Shown here: in pieces, positions 33,166-45,878 of the stretch
Layout: every line of letters starts with the position of its first letter
How positions within the stretch are numbered: the first letter of the stretch is position 1
Source of the DNA: Tetrapyrgos nigripes
Lineage: Eukaryota > Basidiomycota > Agaricomycetes > Agaricales > Campanellaceae
NCBI GenBank assembly: GCA_013368315.1
Contig: JAACJM010000010.1
Coordinates: 620,001 to 684,000 of the forward strand
Reading direction: 5' to 3'
DNA length: 64,000 nucleotides
The notes under the pieces: generated by a model
What the model saw: only the letters and a program-made list of their open reading frames with translations
Told to the model about the DNA's origin: nothing
Databases searched by the model: none
Translations under genes and position numbers: made by a program

Positions 33166-33890
33166 AGCAGAGAGGGATAAAATGACGATGTGAGGTTTTG
33201 TGCTAAAGAAAAATCGAATTTCTTGCAGGTTTTTATATCTCTGTGGTCTGAAGACCTGAAACACTATGTGTCATCCTTGATCCTACTATGACATCTTCAT
33301 TGGGACAATGAATCTTTTAGTTGGGGGGAGGAGGCGCGCTGCAACCTAGCGATTTCCAAAAATGGCAGTAATGCCATTGGAAAAATTTGGACATCAAGTA
33401 TTGCAAATAGGTGGAGGGAGATATGAAATTCCTATGCCTAGGGCAATGTTTGAGCATGGAAACAAGATGGAATCAATAGAAACATGTATCCCCAGCAAGG
33501 ATATGACAGAAGGGTACTCAATAAGAGCCTAGTGAGGGCCCAAAAGGCAGAAAAATCGCCATATTGAAGGTGGAAAAAGCATGTATTCGATGAGAATCAG
33601 GCTTTAGATACTACAAGAGGGCTCTATGCTAATGAGAAGTCGTAAATACACTACTCAGAACAGAGAGAGTAACCCCTAACGAACATCTGAGTAACTCATG
33701 AGTTCAAAAGCTTAAAATAACTTAGCATTCACACAGAACAGGATAAAAGGCTGGATAAATATAATTTAAGGACTTTTAAAGGTCCTATAGACATACATAA
33801 AGCTACACAAGTAGCTACAAGAAAGGCTACAAGAATACTTGAAAACTACAAAAAGGATATAAAAGAAAGATGAGACTACAAATAAATGTC
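33166..33890. other. Spacer between gene A and gene B with a hairpin
   Basis: Contains the gene B promoter region and, near 33310-33392, GTTGGGGGGAGG followed by a perfect-looking hairpin (AATGGCA GTAA TGCCATT with flanking TTTCCA/TGGAAA). The rest is unassigned. Confidence 0.4.
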
Positions 33891-35147
33891 CTAATCAGAA
33901 TCTGGATACATCAATTCGAGCTTCTCATCGTCTTCTTCATCATCTTCCTCAGGGATAGGAGCCTGGAAAGTATTGACGAGGTGGTGACGAAAAGCCCGAG
34001 GTTGGAAATGAGGTGGGAGTCCAGCAGCAGTGCTAGACCCTGAAGCAGGAGACCCCTCGCTCTCAACCGTCACCAAAGTGCGGATTCAATTTGAATGTGC
34101 ATACTGAGGGACAGGTGTAGGAGGATTCGGAGGTGACTAAAGAAGAAAGATAAATACTTTAGTAGCTAGCATATAGAGGAAGAAAAGACTTACTTGGACA
34201 TGGGAACTTGAAGCTCCCCCCTCTCAAGGCATGGGATAGGAGGGAGGCCAATACAAATGTTCTTGACAACAACAGAGGAGGCAAACAGGATGACCAAAAG
34301 TGGTAGGCTTGTTGTAATAACCAGGATCGTCGAATGCATGGTTGTTCAACCAGTCAAGCACAAAAGGAGGAACCTAACCTAGTAAGCATAAAGAAAGGAG
34401 AAAAACAAAGACAAAAACTTACTTGGATTTGATTGTGAACTTGGTCTTCAGCCCAAGCCTGGACCTTGTTGTAGTTCCAAAGCCCCAGAGGAATGCCTGA
34501 ACCTTGGGAGGGTGGAGCCCCCTGAACAGCAGGAAGGTTCGAGGCCTCGGCACCACAGCTAGCGGCTGGATCTGAAGGCAGGACACTTGCCTCAACCTCG
34601 GCAATAGCCAAGGGAGAGTGAGTCTGTCTATGAGATGGAGGCTGAGGAGACAGCACCTAGACAACCAAAATGAGTCCAAAAAGTAGGGAAAAAGTGAATA
34701 AAAACGAGACTTACCATGCCCTCCATATCTGAATCTGGAAGGAAGAGAGGATCGGTGGGAGCAGTCACTGGCGGTGCTGGAAGAGGAGGCAAAGGATATC
34801 GGCAGTATTGATGTAACAGAGGCTAGCAAACCCCCTGGTATGGCTGATATACATACTTTGGTTTGGGAGCCTCTGGCTAGTGGATAAGCGTCAGCAAAAA
34901 GTTCAAAAGGAAAAGATAAAGGGAGAACATACCAGTGAGGGGGCAGGACAGATGACACGTGTTGCACCCTGATCCTGGTCCTTGGCCTTTTGCTTGCCTT
35001 TGCTCTTCTACATAAGAAAACAGAAATATTAGTCTAACTGCCAGTCTCTAATTAGGGTATTTAGGAAATGTACAGTATTATCTATGTTCCCTTCGCTTCA
35101 TCCTCTTTGACTAAGAGTACCTTTCTGGAACTGGCAGCCATAGTCAT
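33891..35147 (-). pseudogene. Broken multi-exon gene of unknown function (gene A)
   Basis: From ATG 35147: MTMAASSRK, intron, KSKGKQKAKDQDQG, intron, PEAPKPKYVYQPYQG with TAG inside, then DPLFLPDSDMEGM, intron, SPLAIAEVEASVLPSDP to WNYNKVQAWAEDQVHNQIQ, intron, VPPFVLDWLNNHAFDD with TGA after SYPMP, intron, then a Pro-rich segment with TGA and an acidic tail EEDDEEDDEKLELMYPDSD ending at 33891. Splice signals are mostly intact, but three in-frame stops suggest it is dead. Pro/Ser-rich and without a recognised domain. It sits just downstream of an inverted LTR-like region, in the position gag holds in Gypsy-3. Confidence 0.5.
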
Positions 35148-35159
35148 TCTGACTCACAT

Positions 35160-35912
35160 AGCTCCACCATCCATGCTGGGCTCCACTCGTATGACTCACA
35201 TTCCTTTACTGCCAATCAGTCATTATAGGTTTGTGTAGTCTTTGCTTATTCCTCAATAGACCCTGTTCCTAGTATACTGCCAGTTTGTGGCATAGTTCCC
35301 TTATAGATGAGTCCTGCTCTCTATAAGGTCCTACATATCTTTGGTAGTTGAGCCTCAGTCATCAGGCACACATCTTGCCAATCTTACTGCTGCATTCAGA
35401 AATATCCTTACCCTTTTGGGGCTTTCTCCTTATCACTCATTCCTTAAATTGCATACTGGCAGTAATGAACTATGGGTTTTATTTCTTCACCACTAGTCCA
35501 TCCCTTTAGTACCATATGAAAGCTGAGCTTTCTAGGAATTTGTACATATATACTTTGTCCTACTTATCTATCCTTACTGTCTTTCAAAAGACTATTCCTT
35601 CTGTTTTGCTTATAAGCAAGGTTACTAGGGTTTTCCTCTGATTTCTCCAATTATGGTGCAATTCTCAACCAGTGATTGTTTAGCGCTAGAGTCTGGGTTG
35701 TATAGCCTATGTGTGCCTTGCCTGTGAATAGGGGCTTCACTTTCCCTTGAGTCGCACTGGTGGTACTAAGCGCATTATAATAGGAATTTGTTACAAAGTC
35801 TTTATAGGACTTTGTGTAGTATATGGGGTGGATCTGCTACTATAACTGAAGCACTGTACACATCAACCATAGAACTTAGAATAAGCATATCCTATTCATA
35901 AGTACTTAGCTT
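35160..35912 (-). repeat. Inverted copy of the Gypsy-3 LTR-like region
   Basis: Read on the minus strand from 35912 it follows the same order of words as 22025-22860, including CCTATTATAA and AGTAGGACAAAGTATATATG. Divergence is high. It ends where gene A begins. Confidence 0.6.
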
Positions 35913-35923
35913 TATTGTACTGG

Positions 35924-36626
35924 TGTCAAGTCCATGCGGATACCCAATGCTAGGAAACATCAAGGACCCGGATGGAAGTCTTGAGTGGATTGGATGGAGA
36001 TTCCGAGTGGATCCAGATAGGAAAGAGCTTATAGAGATAAATAGGGATTTCAGTCGGAAAGACTGGGAAGCTCTAGGGAACCATCAAGGAAGGATAGGAG
36101 ACCAGCTTTGTCGATTTTGCACTTAAGCTATCTACTACAAAGTTGCTAGCTTAAGTACTACTTCGGAAAATATCGGAATGAAGAGGAGTAAGATAGGGAT
36201 GGTTCGGAAATGAAGGAAAAGCACATGGTGCTATTGGAGATGGATGGAGTACTGCGGAACGAAGTGGAAACAAAGTGGAACGATGTGGAAACAAAGTGGA
36301 ACGATGTGGAAACAAAGTGGAGTAGCTTTGGAGATTAGATACGAGTTGTCTGGTAGTTATCCGAAATGAATCACGGTTTCCCAGATGGGATCCGTTGTGG
36401 AGATTAATAGTGGAGCTCGGATATGAAATCGGAAATGAATGTGTGAATAAGGAAAAGGGAAAAGATCGGAAAGCGATAGGAAAGTAATGGAAACTAAGAC
36501 TGTACCGGAAAGTCATAGGAAAGTACTGGAAAGTAAGACTGTACCGGAAAGTCATAGGAAAGTACAGGAAAGTAAAAGGGTACCAGAAAGCCATAGGAAA
36601 GTACAGGAAAGTGCATAGATCTTACA
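35924..36626 (-). repeat. LTR-D solo copy 1
   Basis: About 703 bp with TG...CA ends; the minus strand starts TGTAAGATCTATGCACTTTC, related to the start of the LTR at 44855. Flanks ACTGG and AATGG match at four of five bases, a plausible decayed target duplication. It contains a 22-bp minisatellite (GTGGAAACAAAGTGGAACGAT, about 36260-36325) and a second repeat of about 44 bp (36480-36610). Confidence 0.7.
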
Positions 36627-36719
36627 AATGGCACATACACTTAATCCACTAGTGCTTTAACTAGCAGTTTGGGACTCACTCTAGTCCTTTATATATACCA
36701 ATTGAAGTGGTGAACCAGC

Positions 36720-36872
36720 TTTCTAACCACCAATTAACGTTTCTATATGTGAATTTTGTATGGCGTATCAACAGACAGTTTGAATTTCACCAACTCCAAG
36801 ATGGTGAATGGGTACCTATTGCCTTTTTACCAAAAGGCAGCATTACTTGAAATCTGGACAGACCATCGTAAT
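36720..36872 (+). pseudogene. Gypsy-5 RNase H fragment, left of Gypsy-4
   Basis: Short piece of an older chromovirus: TDSLNF-like sequence, a stretch equivalent to DGEWVPIAFLPKGS in another frame, then EIWTDHRN, at which Gypsy-4 inserted. The sequence resumes at 43168 in the same RNase H domain. Everything upstream of this piece in Gypsy-5 is missing. Confidence 0.7.
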
Positions 36873-37327
36873 TGTCATGATGTCTATATTTGGTACTATT
36901 TATTTCTTATCTCCATATTCTCAGATCTTTATACCATATGACTTTTGTTCCACATGCTATGCACTGGACCTTTCATTTCTCTGATACAGCTTCAATACAG
37001 CTTCTTGACAGCTTCCTTTACAGCTTTCTTTACAGCTTTCCTTACAGCCTCCCTTACAGCTTTACTTTTACATATATAAACCCTGTCCTGACATCTGGTT
37101 CCCCATCTCAACCTCTTTGTCATTGGGACCAGGTGTGTATTCCCCTTTTCATTACTTCTTTCACCTTTACTGATGAACACTGTAGTTCCAGTACTTACTG
37201 CTGTCTGTTAGGTATTTAATACATTCTTCGTCATTGGGACCAGCTCCAGTACTTACTGCTGTCTGTTAGTTGAGTCGAGCCCATAGCTCCTCATTATTGT
37301 TATCTAAGTGCTCGCCTCTTTGTGACA
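36873..37327 (+). repeat. Gypsy-4 5' LTR
   Basis: TGTCATGATG...TTTGTGACA, 455 bp. It has a short-unit repeat around TTTACAGCTTTC at 37015-37065. Compared with the 3' LTR many CpG sites are TG or CA here. Confidence 0.92.
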
Positions 37328-37329
37328 TT

Positions 37330-37339
37330 AGGTCGAGAT
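37330..37339 (+). other. Gypsy-4 primer-binding site, self-priming type
   Basis: AGGTCGAGAT, starting two bases after the 5' LTR, is the reverse complement of ATCTCGACCT in the LTR at the predicted RNA start. In the 5' LTR the partner has mutated to ATCTCAACCT (37105-37114), a CpG change. Confidence 0.65.
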
Positions 37340-37395
37340 CCCTTACTGCACTGGTGGCCTCTGTATAGGTCATCCTTGCAGGTGCTACTGTCACC

Positions 37396-38770
37396 ATGTC
37401 TGGACAATATGCCACACCATCCTCAGTCTCTGATTCATCTGTCTCTGCATCTCCTCCACCATCTCCGACACCACTGCTCTGTGTAGATTGGCTACATGGT
37501 CTTGACTTAACAGATCAGAAGCACGTCAGCTTTGATATCGACAGCTACCTTGAAGATGGAGAAGAACTCTACAACAATTGCCAGCAACAGCCTTGTCCCC
37601 ACGCTCATCATTCCATCCCCCAGGTCCACTACTACTTCTGGGAAGGAGAAAACAGTATAATCCTACCCAGCAATCCAGCCTACGCCTTGCCTTCAGCTAC
37701 CTGCCATTCTCCAGTCCTGAATCTAGTACTTCCACTGTTCCATTGCCAGACATCACTCACACTCCACTACTGCTATCTGCTCCGCCTTCTGCCATATAAA
37801 CAGCCCGTCCCAGTCCTACACTCATACCCAATCCATCCCCTCTTCCTGTGTCACCAGCCCCACTCAGTCCCATTGCTTCCCCAATCACTGACATCGACAT
37901 GTCCTCTGCTGCCCTTGAAAACCTCCTCCAGGCTCTGGTCAACAACCAGAACCAGCTGCAGCAGGCAATCACCAATTTGGTCAATAGACCTACCCACAAA
38001 TCCTCAGACAAAACTGCCAAACCTGCACCATTCAAAGGCGAACCAGCCAAACTCGACTCATTCTTATCTCTCTTGGGCTGGAGAACAAAAGCGGCTCAAA
38101 CTTGACAGTGGGAAACTCAACCCATGGAAGTGCATTGCAGAAGCACTCCTTATGATGGAAGGACCTGCTGCAGAATGGGCCACAGCAGAGTCCGAGCAGA
38201 CGAAGCCAGAGCAGTCTTTCCCTGGGAAGGGAACTGGGACAACTTCACCCACACACTAAAGGTTCAGTTCAGGGTAGCAAATGAGCAGCAGCTGGCCAAG
38301 AACAAGCTTGAGGCATTGAAGCAGGGAGATAAAACAGTTGCAGAGTTCTCTCGGATCAGGACCTCCAGTACAAGTTCCAAAAGTGCCTTCATAAGGACCT
38401 ATTGTTCCCATTAGCAAATGTGGAGCTAGGACAGAAGGAGGCCCCTAAAAACCTAGACGAGCTGATCAACCGAGCACTTCATGTGGAACAGACCCTAGCA
38501 GAGTTCATAGGAAAACCAGTCACTGGCCCTACCCCATCCCTCTCCAGATTCTTCTCCACGCCAGACCCTAATGCCATAGATGTTGATGCCTCCCATACCA
38601 AGCGTCCCCAGGGTAACGGACACACCTTCTTGGACTACCAGAAGGCAATGCAGGGGTGCTGCTACAGCTGCAGTTCCAAGGATCACATGCAACAAGATGG
38701 GAACCATGGACGTGACAAGTGTGAATACTGTGAGAGGATGGGTCATTGCTCTTCCGTCTGTCAGGACTGA
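37396..38770 (+). pseudogene. Gypsy-4 gag
   Basis: From ATG 37396, a Ser/Pro-rich start (MSGQYATPSSVSDSS), then capsid-like sequence in shifting frames (LENLLQALVNNQNQLQQAI, TAKPAPFKGEPAKLDSFL), and a C-terminal cysteine region, CYSCSSKDHMQ with CEYCERMGHCSSVC, resembling two knuckles. At least two frame shifts. Capsid/nucleocapsid role by position and motif. Confidence 0.75.
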
Positions 38771-38985
38771 TACATGGGCTGAAGTAGACAACATGTGGCT
38801 GCCACTGTTAGTGACACCTTTAGTCTCTTCCCTGATGATCCACCCTCTCCTACCCCTACCTCTGCCCCCACTGCTACTGTTGCTGCTTCATCCTCTGCCG
38901 AATCATCATTCATGCTCTCTGCTTTACAGAAATCTATCGCCGACCAAACGACCTTACTCTGAAACATTGCCAACCAACAGGGTTT

Positions 38986-41047
38986 TTGAAACGGGTGTCT
39001 GTTCCCGCCACAGCACAAACACCCCTAACTACCCACATGTTTTCTGTCTCCTCGTATGATTCTATTCTTTCATGTACCATATCCAGTATTCCTGAAATAG
39101 AATCTCTTGCTTCTCACTTCTGTATACGTGTAAAACTTCAAGGAAGACAAAATGAAACAGTGGTAGTGGCAATGGTTGACAGCGGAGCTACAGGCCTGTT
39201 CCTGGGACAGTCATTTGTAAAGCAGCACCAAATCCAAACTTACCCCCTTCACAACCCCCTAGATGTTTACAACATTGATGGGACCCTGAACTGAGCAGGG
39301 CGTATAGACCAATTCTGTCGATTAGCTATGACAGCAGATGGGCAAGAGGCATGGCTAGACTTTCTGGTTACGGACTTAGGTGGAGAAGATGTCATTTTGG
39401 GTCTTTCCTGGTTGCGTAAGATGAACCCACAGATTGACTGGACAAGCGGCCGATTGCAAATTCCCATAGCACTGCCCCCATCAGTAGAAGAGGTCCCTGA
39501 TCAGGACCAGTTTGTTGCTACCAATTTTGGACCAACTCCAAAAGGAAACACCATTCTAGAAAGCGCAGGTTCTGAATCTACTCTGCCAGTTCCTCAGGGA
39601 ACACAGATACCCACAGACCAACCCCCAGACCCAGTGATGGAAAAGGAGGAGGAGGAACCACAGGTCTATCATATTTGTGCTAATCGAGCAACAAGGTGTG
39701 CCTGGAAGAAAGCAGGGATCCTTGCTGACACTGGAGAAGAGGTCTGGTGTGCTGTGGGATTCACTTATTCACAACAGCTGGCTGAAGAGGCAAACCGAAT
39801 GAAACCAAAACAGTCATTTGAAGAGATAGTCCCTCCTGCCTATAGGGATTACTCTCAGGTTTTCTCTGAAGTTGAGTTGGAATGGCTCCCCACACACAAA
39901 CCCTGGGACCATGCCATCGAACTGGTACCTGGAGCACCGGCCACCCTGCGTACCAAAATCTACCCAATGTCTATCAATGAACAGCAGGAGCTCGATCAAT
40001 TTCTTGATGAAAATGTCTGCAAAGGTTATATCCGACTCTCCAAATCTCCTCTATCCTCTCCAGTTTTCTTTGTAAAGAAGAAAGATGGGAAACTTCAGTT
40101 TGTTCAGGATTACCAACGTCTAAATGAGTATACTATTCCCCTGGTTGCTGACATAGTCAGCCATCTCCAAGGAGCCAAGTACTTCACCAAGTTTGATGTA
40201 TGTTGGGGATATAACAATGTCTGGATCAAACAAGGAGATGAGTGGAAGGCAGCGTTTGCACCCAACCAAGGGCTTTTTGAACCTACTGTCATGTTCTTTA
40301 GGTTGATGAACTCTCCAGCTACTTTCCAGGGCCTTATGAACTCCATCTTCTCAGACCTGATTGCAGCAGGAAAAGTAGCAGTTTATCTGGACAACATCCT
40401 GATCTTCAGTGGAACCCTGGAAGAGTATCGAGGGGTGGTCCGAGAAGTGCTAATGAGGCTAAAGAAGAATGATCTGTATCTGAGGCCAGAGAAATGCAAG
40501 TTTGAACGGGAAGAGATAGAATATCTTGGGTTGATTATCTGGGAAGGGCAAGTCTGTATGGACCTGGTGAAGGTAGCAGCAGTATGGAACTGGCCAGTTC
40601 CCCGCAATGTCCAGGATGTTTGGGTGTTCCTGGGCTAAAACTGCTCAACCTCTGAATGACCTTACACGTAAAGACATCTCGTTTAACTGGGGAACTCACC
40701 AACAGGAAGCCTTTGACCCCCTTCAAACAGCCTTCACATCCACTCCCATGCTTACACTCTGGTCACTGGACTGCCCTACCCATGTCAAAGTGGATGCTTC
40801 TGGCTTTGCAATGGGTGGAGCCCTAATGCAGATGCTAGAAGACAGTCTCTGGCACCCAGTAGCATTCTGTTCAGCATCCATGCAGCTGGCCGAACAGAAT
40901 TACAAAATCTATGACCAGGAAATGTTGGCCATCATTGAAGTGCTGAAGGACTGGCGAAGCTATCTGGAAGGACTACCACAGCCCTTTGAGGTCATCACAG
41001 ACCACTCCAATCTAGAGTTCTGGCGAACTGCACAGGACCTTAGCTGA
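38986..41047 (+). pseudogene. Gypsy-4 protease, reverse transcriptase and RNase H
   Basis: Protease: VAMVDSGATGLFLGQ (about 39170). TGA at 39292-39294 interrupts the frame before DLGGEDVILGLSWLRKMNP. RT: SPVFFVKKKDGKLQFVQDYQ, FEPTVMFFRLMNSPATFQ and an altered active site, VYLDNILIFSG (about 40381), where chromoviruses have YMDD; the second Asp is Asn. RNase H: VKVDASGFAMGGAL and EVITDHSNLEFW. A deletion at about 40637 fuses VFLG to AKTAQPLNDLTRKD. Clearly inactive. Confidence 0.85.
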
Positions 41048-42670
<1,623 letters not shown>

Positions 42671-42690
42671 TTCATCGAGGACAATGAAGT

Positions 42691-42705
42691 GTAGGAGGGG
42701 GGTAA
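42691..42705 (+). other. Gypsy-4 polypurine tract
   Basis: GTAGGAGGGGGGTAA directly before the 3' LTR. Confidence 0.75.
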
Positions 42706-43162
42706 TGTCATGATGTCTATATTTGGTACTATTTATTTCTTCTTATCTCCGTATCCTCAGATCTTTATACCATATGACTCTTGTTCCACATGCTATGCAC
42801 CGGACCTTTCATTTCTCCGATACAGCTTCAATACAGCTTCTTGATAGCTTCCTTTACAGCTTTCTTTACAGCTTTCCTTACAGCCTCCCTTACAGCTTTA
42901 CTTTTACATATATAAACCCTGTCCTGATACCTGGTTCCCCATCTCGACCTCTTCGTTGTCGGGACCAGGTGTGTATTCCCTTTTCATTACTTCTTTCACC
43001 TTTACTGATGGACACTGTAGTTCCAGTACTTACTGCTGTCTGTTAGGTATTTAATACATTCTTCATCGTTGGGACCAGTTCCAGTACTTACTGCTGTCTG
43101 TTAGTTGAGTCGAGCCCATAGCTCCTCGTTATCATTATCTAAGCACTCACCTCTTTGTGACA
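42706..43162 (+). repeat. Gypsy-4 3' LTR
   Basis: 457 bp and better preserved at CpG sites. TATATAAA at 42909-42916, and 32 nt further the 10-mer ATCTCGACCT (42941-42950), complementary to the primer site at 37330-37339. Confidence 0.92.
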
Positions 43163-43167
43163 GTAAT

Positions 43168-44844
43168 CTCTAATACTTTATGACAGCAAAAACCCTCAAC
43201 AGGAGACAGGCTCATTGGTCATTGGAATTGGCTGATTATGACTTTCAGCTGGTTTACGAACTAGGAAAGAGTCATTTGAAGCCTGACCTATTTTCAAGGT
43301 GAAAGGGTCATGAGGAGGGGGCAGATGATAACAAAAACATCACCCTTCTTAAAGCCGAATTTCTGCAAGCCATGGAGACAGCCCAAACTCAAGATACCCT
43401 GGGAGATATTTTCCTTGCATAAGTACGAAATTCAAGACACAAATGGGAACCTTCAGTCATGAAAAATGTCAAACACAATCAGAGATTATATTACTAAAGA
43501 TACTCTCTTATATGTTCCCAACGACCTTATCCGATTCCATCACAATATGTACTTTGCAGGACACCCGGGCCAAGCCAAAACAGTCAAACTACTTACTTGA
43601 CACTATTGGTGGTCAAGACCTACATGTCAACAAACAAAAACCTTTCCAGGGAAGCCAAGAGGACTATTAAGCCCTAACAAAATCCTGGAACGAATTTGGC
43701 AGATTATCTCTTGCGATTTAATCATGCATCTTCCTCCATCACATGGGTATACTGCTATCCTCATCATTGTAGACCAACTCAGTAAAAGAATGAGAGCACT
43801 AGCAACTTACGACAAAGGCATAGCACAGTTATTTCTAGATTGTGTCTGGAGGGATTTTGGATTACCCAAATGGGTTATTAGCGATTGAGGATCAGTCTTC
43901 GTTAGCAAATTTCTAAAATCCCTCTAGAAGATTTTGGGCATCAAAATGAACGTTTCAACAGCATATCACCCTCAAACTGATGGACAAACAGAATGTGTCA
44001 ACCAAGAAATCAAACAATACTTGTGCGTTTTCTGCAATTGGCGACAAGACGACTGGGACGAATGGTTACCTATGGCAGAATTCTGCTATAACGATCGAGA
44101 ACATAGTTCTACAGGCTAGACTCCCTTCTATATGACTAGTGGCTTTCATCTCCAAAAAGCTACTGAACCTTTTGTCGACATCACCAATGAAACTGCAACA
44201 GATTTCTTTGATTGGATTGAAAAGGCCAGAACAGATGCTAAAGCAGAGTTGATGAAGAAACACTACAACAGAGGAAGAAATGAGGATCCAGAGTACAAGA
44301 AGAGAGATAAGGTGTATATTGAAGGGAAGAATATCACTACAGAACGACCAAGTGCCAAACTTGTGGACAAACAATATGGACCTTTTCCTATTAAGGAAAA
44401 GGTAGGGAGTTCCTCATACTGAGTGGATATTCCAAAAACCTGGAAGAGTATTCATCCTGTCTTTCACACATCATATCTTCAGTTACGAAACATCAACAAA
44501 ATGCTACTATCAAAGATGGCTCACTGGTCTACGACGTTGAAGAAATCCTAGATTCCTGTATGTGTTATAACCAGAAGAAGAGATTGTTTTTGGAGTATTT
44601 GGTGAAGTGGTTGGGGTATTCAACAGTGGAGAATACTTGGGAACCAGTGGTGGAGTTGGAAAAGAAGTGTCAGGAACTAATAACTAAGTTCCACACAAAG
44701 AATCCAGTGGCACTTCAGAATATCAAGACAATCCTTTCTTTCGTTCCTCATGAGTTTTACACTTCGGGGCCAAAGAAATCCCAAGCATGGGTCTATGGAA
44801 TCTCTCAAGCATCTTCAGGGCAAAGGCCCTTAAGAGGGGGGTAA
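43168..44844 (+). pseudogene. Gypsy-5 RNase H end, integrase and chromodomain
   Basis: Continues the domain cut at 36872: ELADYDFQLVYELGKSHLKP, integrase zinc region (AGHPGQAKT), core ISCDLIMHLPPSHGYTAI, then WVISD followed by TGA and GSVFVSKF, HPQTDGQTECVNQEI, DDWDEWLPMAEFCYND, and a chromodomain FLEYLVKWLGYSTVENTWEP. Multiple stops and shifts. Ends at a polypurine tract and the family C LTR. Confidence 0.85.
44831..44844 (+). other. Gypsy-5 polypurine tract
   Basis: TAAGAGGGGGGTAA directly before TGTCATGAAC of the LTR. Confidence 0.7.
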
Positions 44845-45878
44845 TGTCATGAACTGTAAAGCCTATGCCTTTCCCCAACTCCTTCCAAACGTTTCTGAAC
44901 GTTTTCCGACTCTTCCCTTTTCATTCCATTTCACTTCCGATTCAATTCCGATTCATTTTCATTTCCGATTCATATCCGAGTTGCCACAAATCTGTCAGAT
45001 CCTATCTGATTCATATTGGATACTAACCGGACAGCTCGTATTCATACTTCTCACATTTCCATTTCATATCTCATAGCACCATGTGCTCCCCTTTCCTTTT
45101 CTTTCCAAAGGGTTTCCACGTGATGATAGCAAATTGAGTGTTCCCTTTGTCAATACTTATTTTAGTTATATTATCTTTCATTTCCAATCTTTTCCTATTT
45201 CATTTCCAGTCCCTTCCTATCTCATTTCCATTCCATTCTGATATAGTACTTAAGCTAGCTTAAGTCTAAAATCAATTTAGCTGGTCTCTTATCTTTTCCA
45301 ATTGATTCCGATTAGACAACTAGCGAGGTGGTACCAATAGTGCCATTAACCTTCTGTCTTGACTTCCTGGTCTTTCCGGCCAGATCATCCCTCTTCTAGT
45401 CTATCCTCTTCCTGTCTGGTTCTGCCTGGACCTATTATTGTTCCATCCTTTCCCATAGACTTCCACCCAGGTCCATAGTGTTTCCTAGTACTAGGATCTG
45501 CCCAGACTTAACATGAACCTCTCATTCCTCGTTCCAAAAACCCTTAGAAGGATTCTCAATCCTTCTTTATCTCTCCGATTGCCGCTACCCACTTTCTCCT
45601 AACGAGATTGACTTCTTCTGAGCTGGGTCATTTATTGCTCCATAGTTGTCTGCAGATCCCCTTAGATTGTGAGCGTATTGTCATAAGACCTTAATTTATC
45701 TTCTTAATTAATTCCTCTAGAAACACGGACATTATTTGTAAAGTAGTATATATAGAGTAGGATACTCATCCTGTATCTCTACTCTAGTCTGGTCTTATCA
45801 TATGGACCTTGCCTTATTCTACTCAATTCTTTAGTGTCATCGTCACCTCACCTAAACATCTTTGGCTCAGTTCTGACA
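44845..45878 (+). repeat. Gypsy-5 3' LTR (family C), interrupted by LTR-D
   Basis: First ten bases TGTCATGAAC at 44845-44854, then a solo LTR, then the rest from 45519 to GTTCTGACA at 45878. Rejoined length about 370 bp; matches 56300-56654 over its length. Confidence 0.85.
44855..45513 (+). repeat. LTR-D solo copy 2
   Basis: 659 bp, TGTAAAGCC...CTTAACA, flanked by the perfect target duplication TGAAC (44850-44854 and 45514-45518). Its internal element has been lost by LTR recombination. Confidence 0.88.

Noticed and set aside
22025..35912. 21930-23520 and 35160-35912 as the two LTRs of a single element
   Set aside because: They are in opposite orientation and strongly diverged, so they belong to different insertions of one family.
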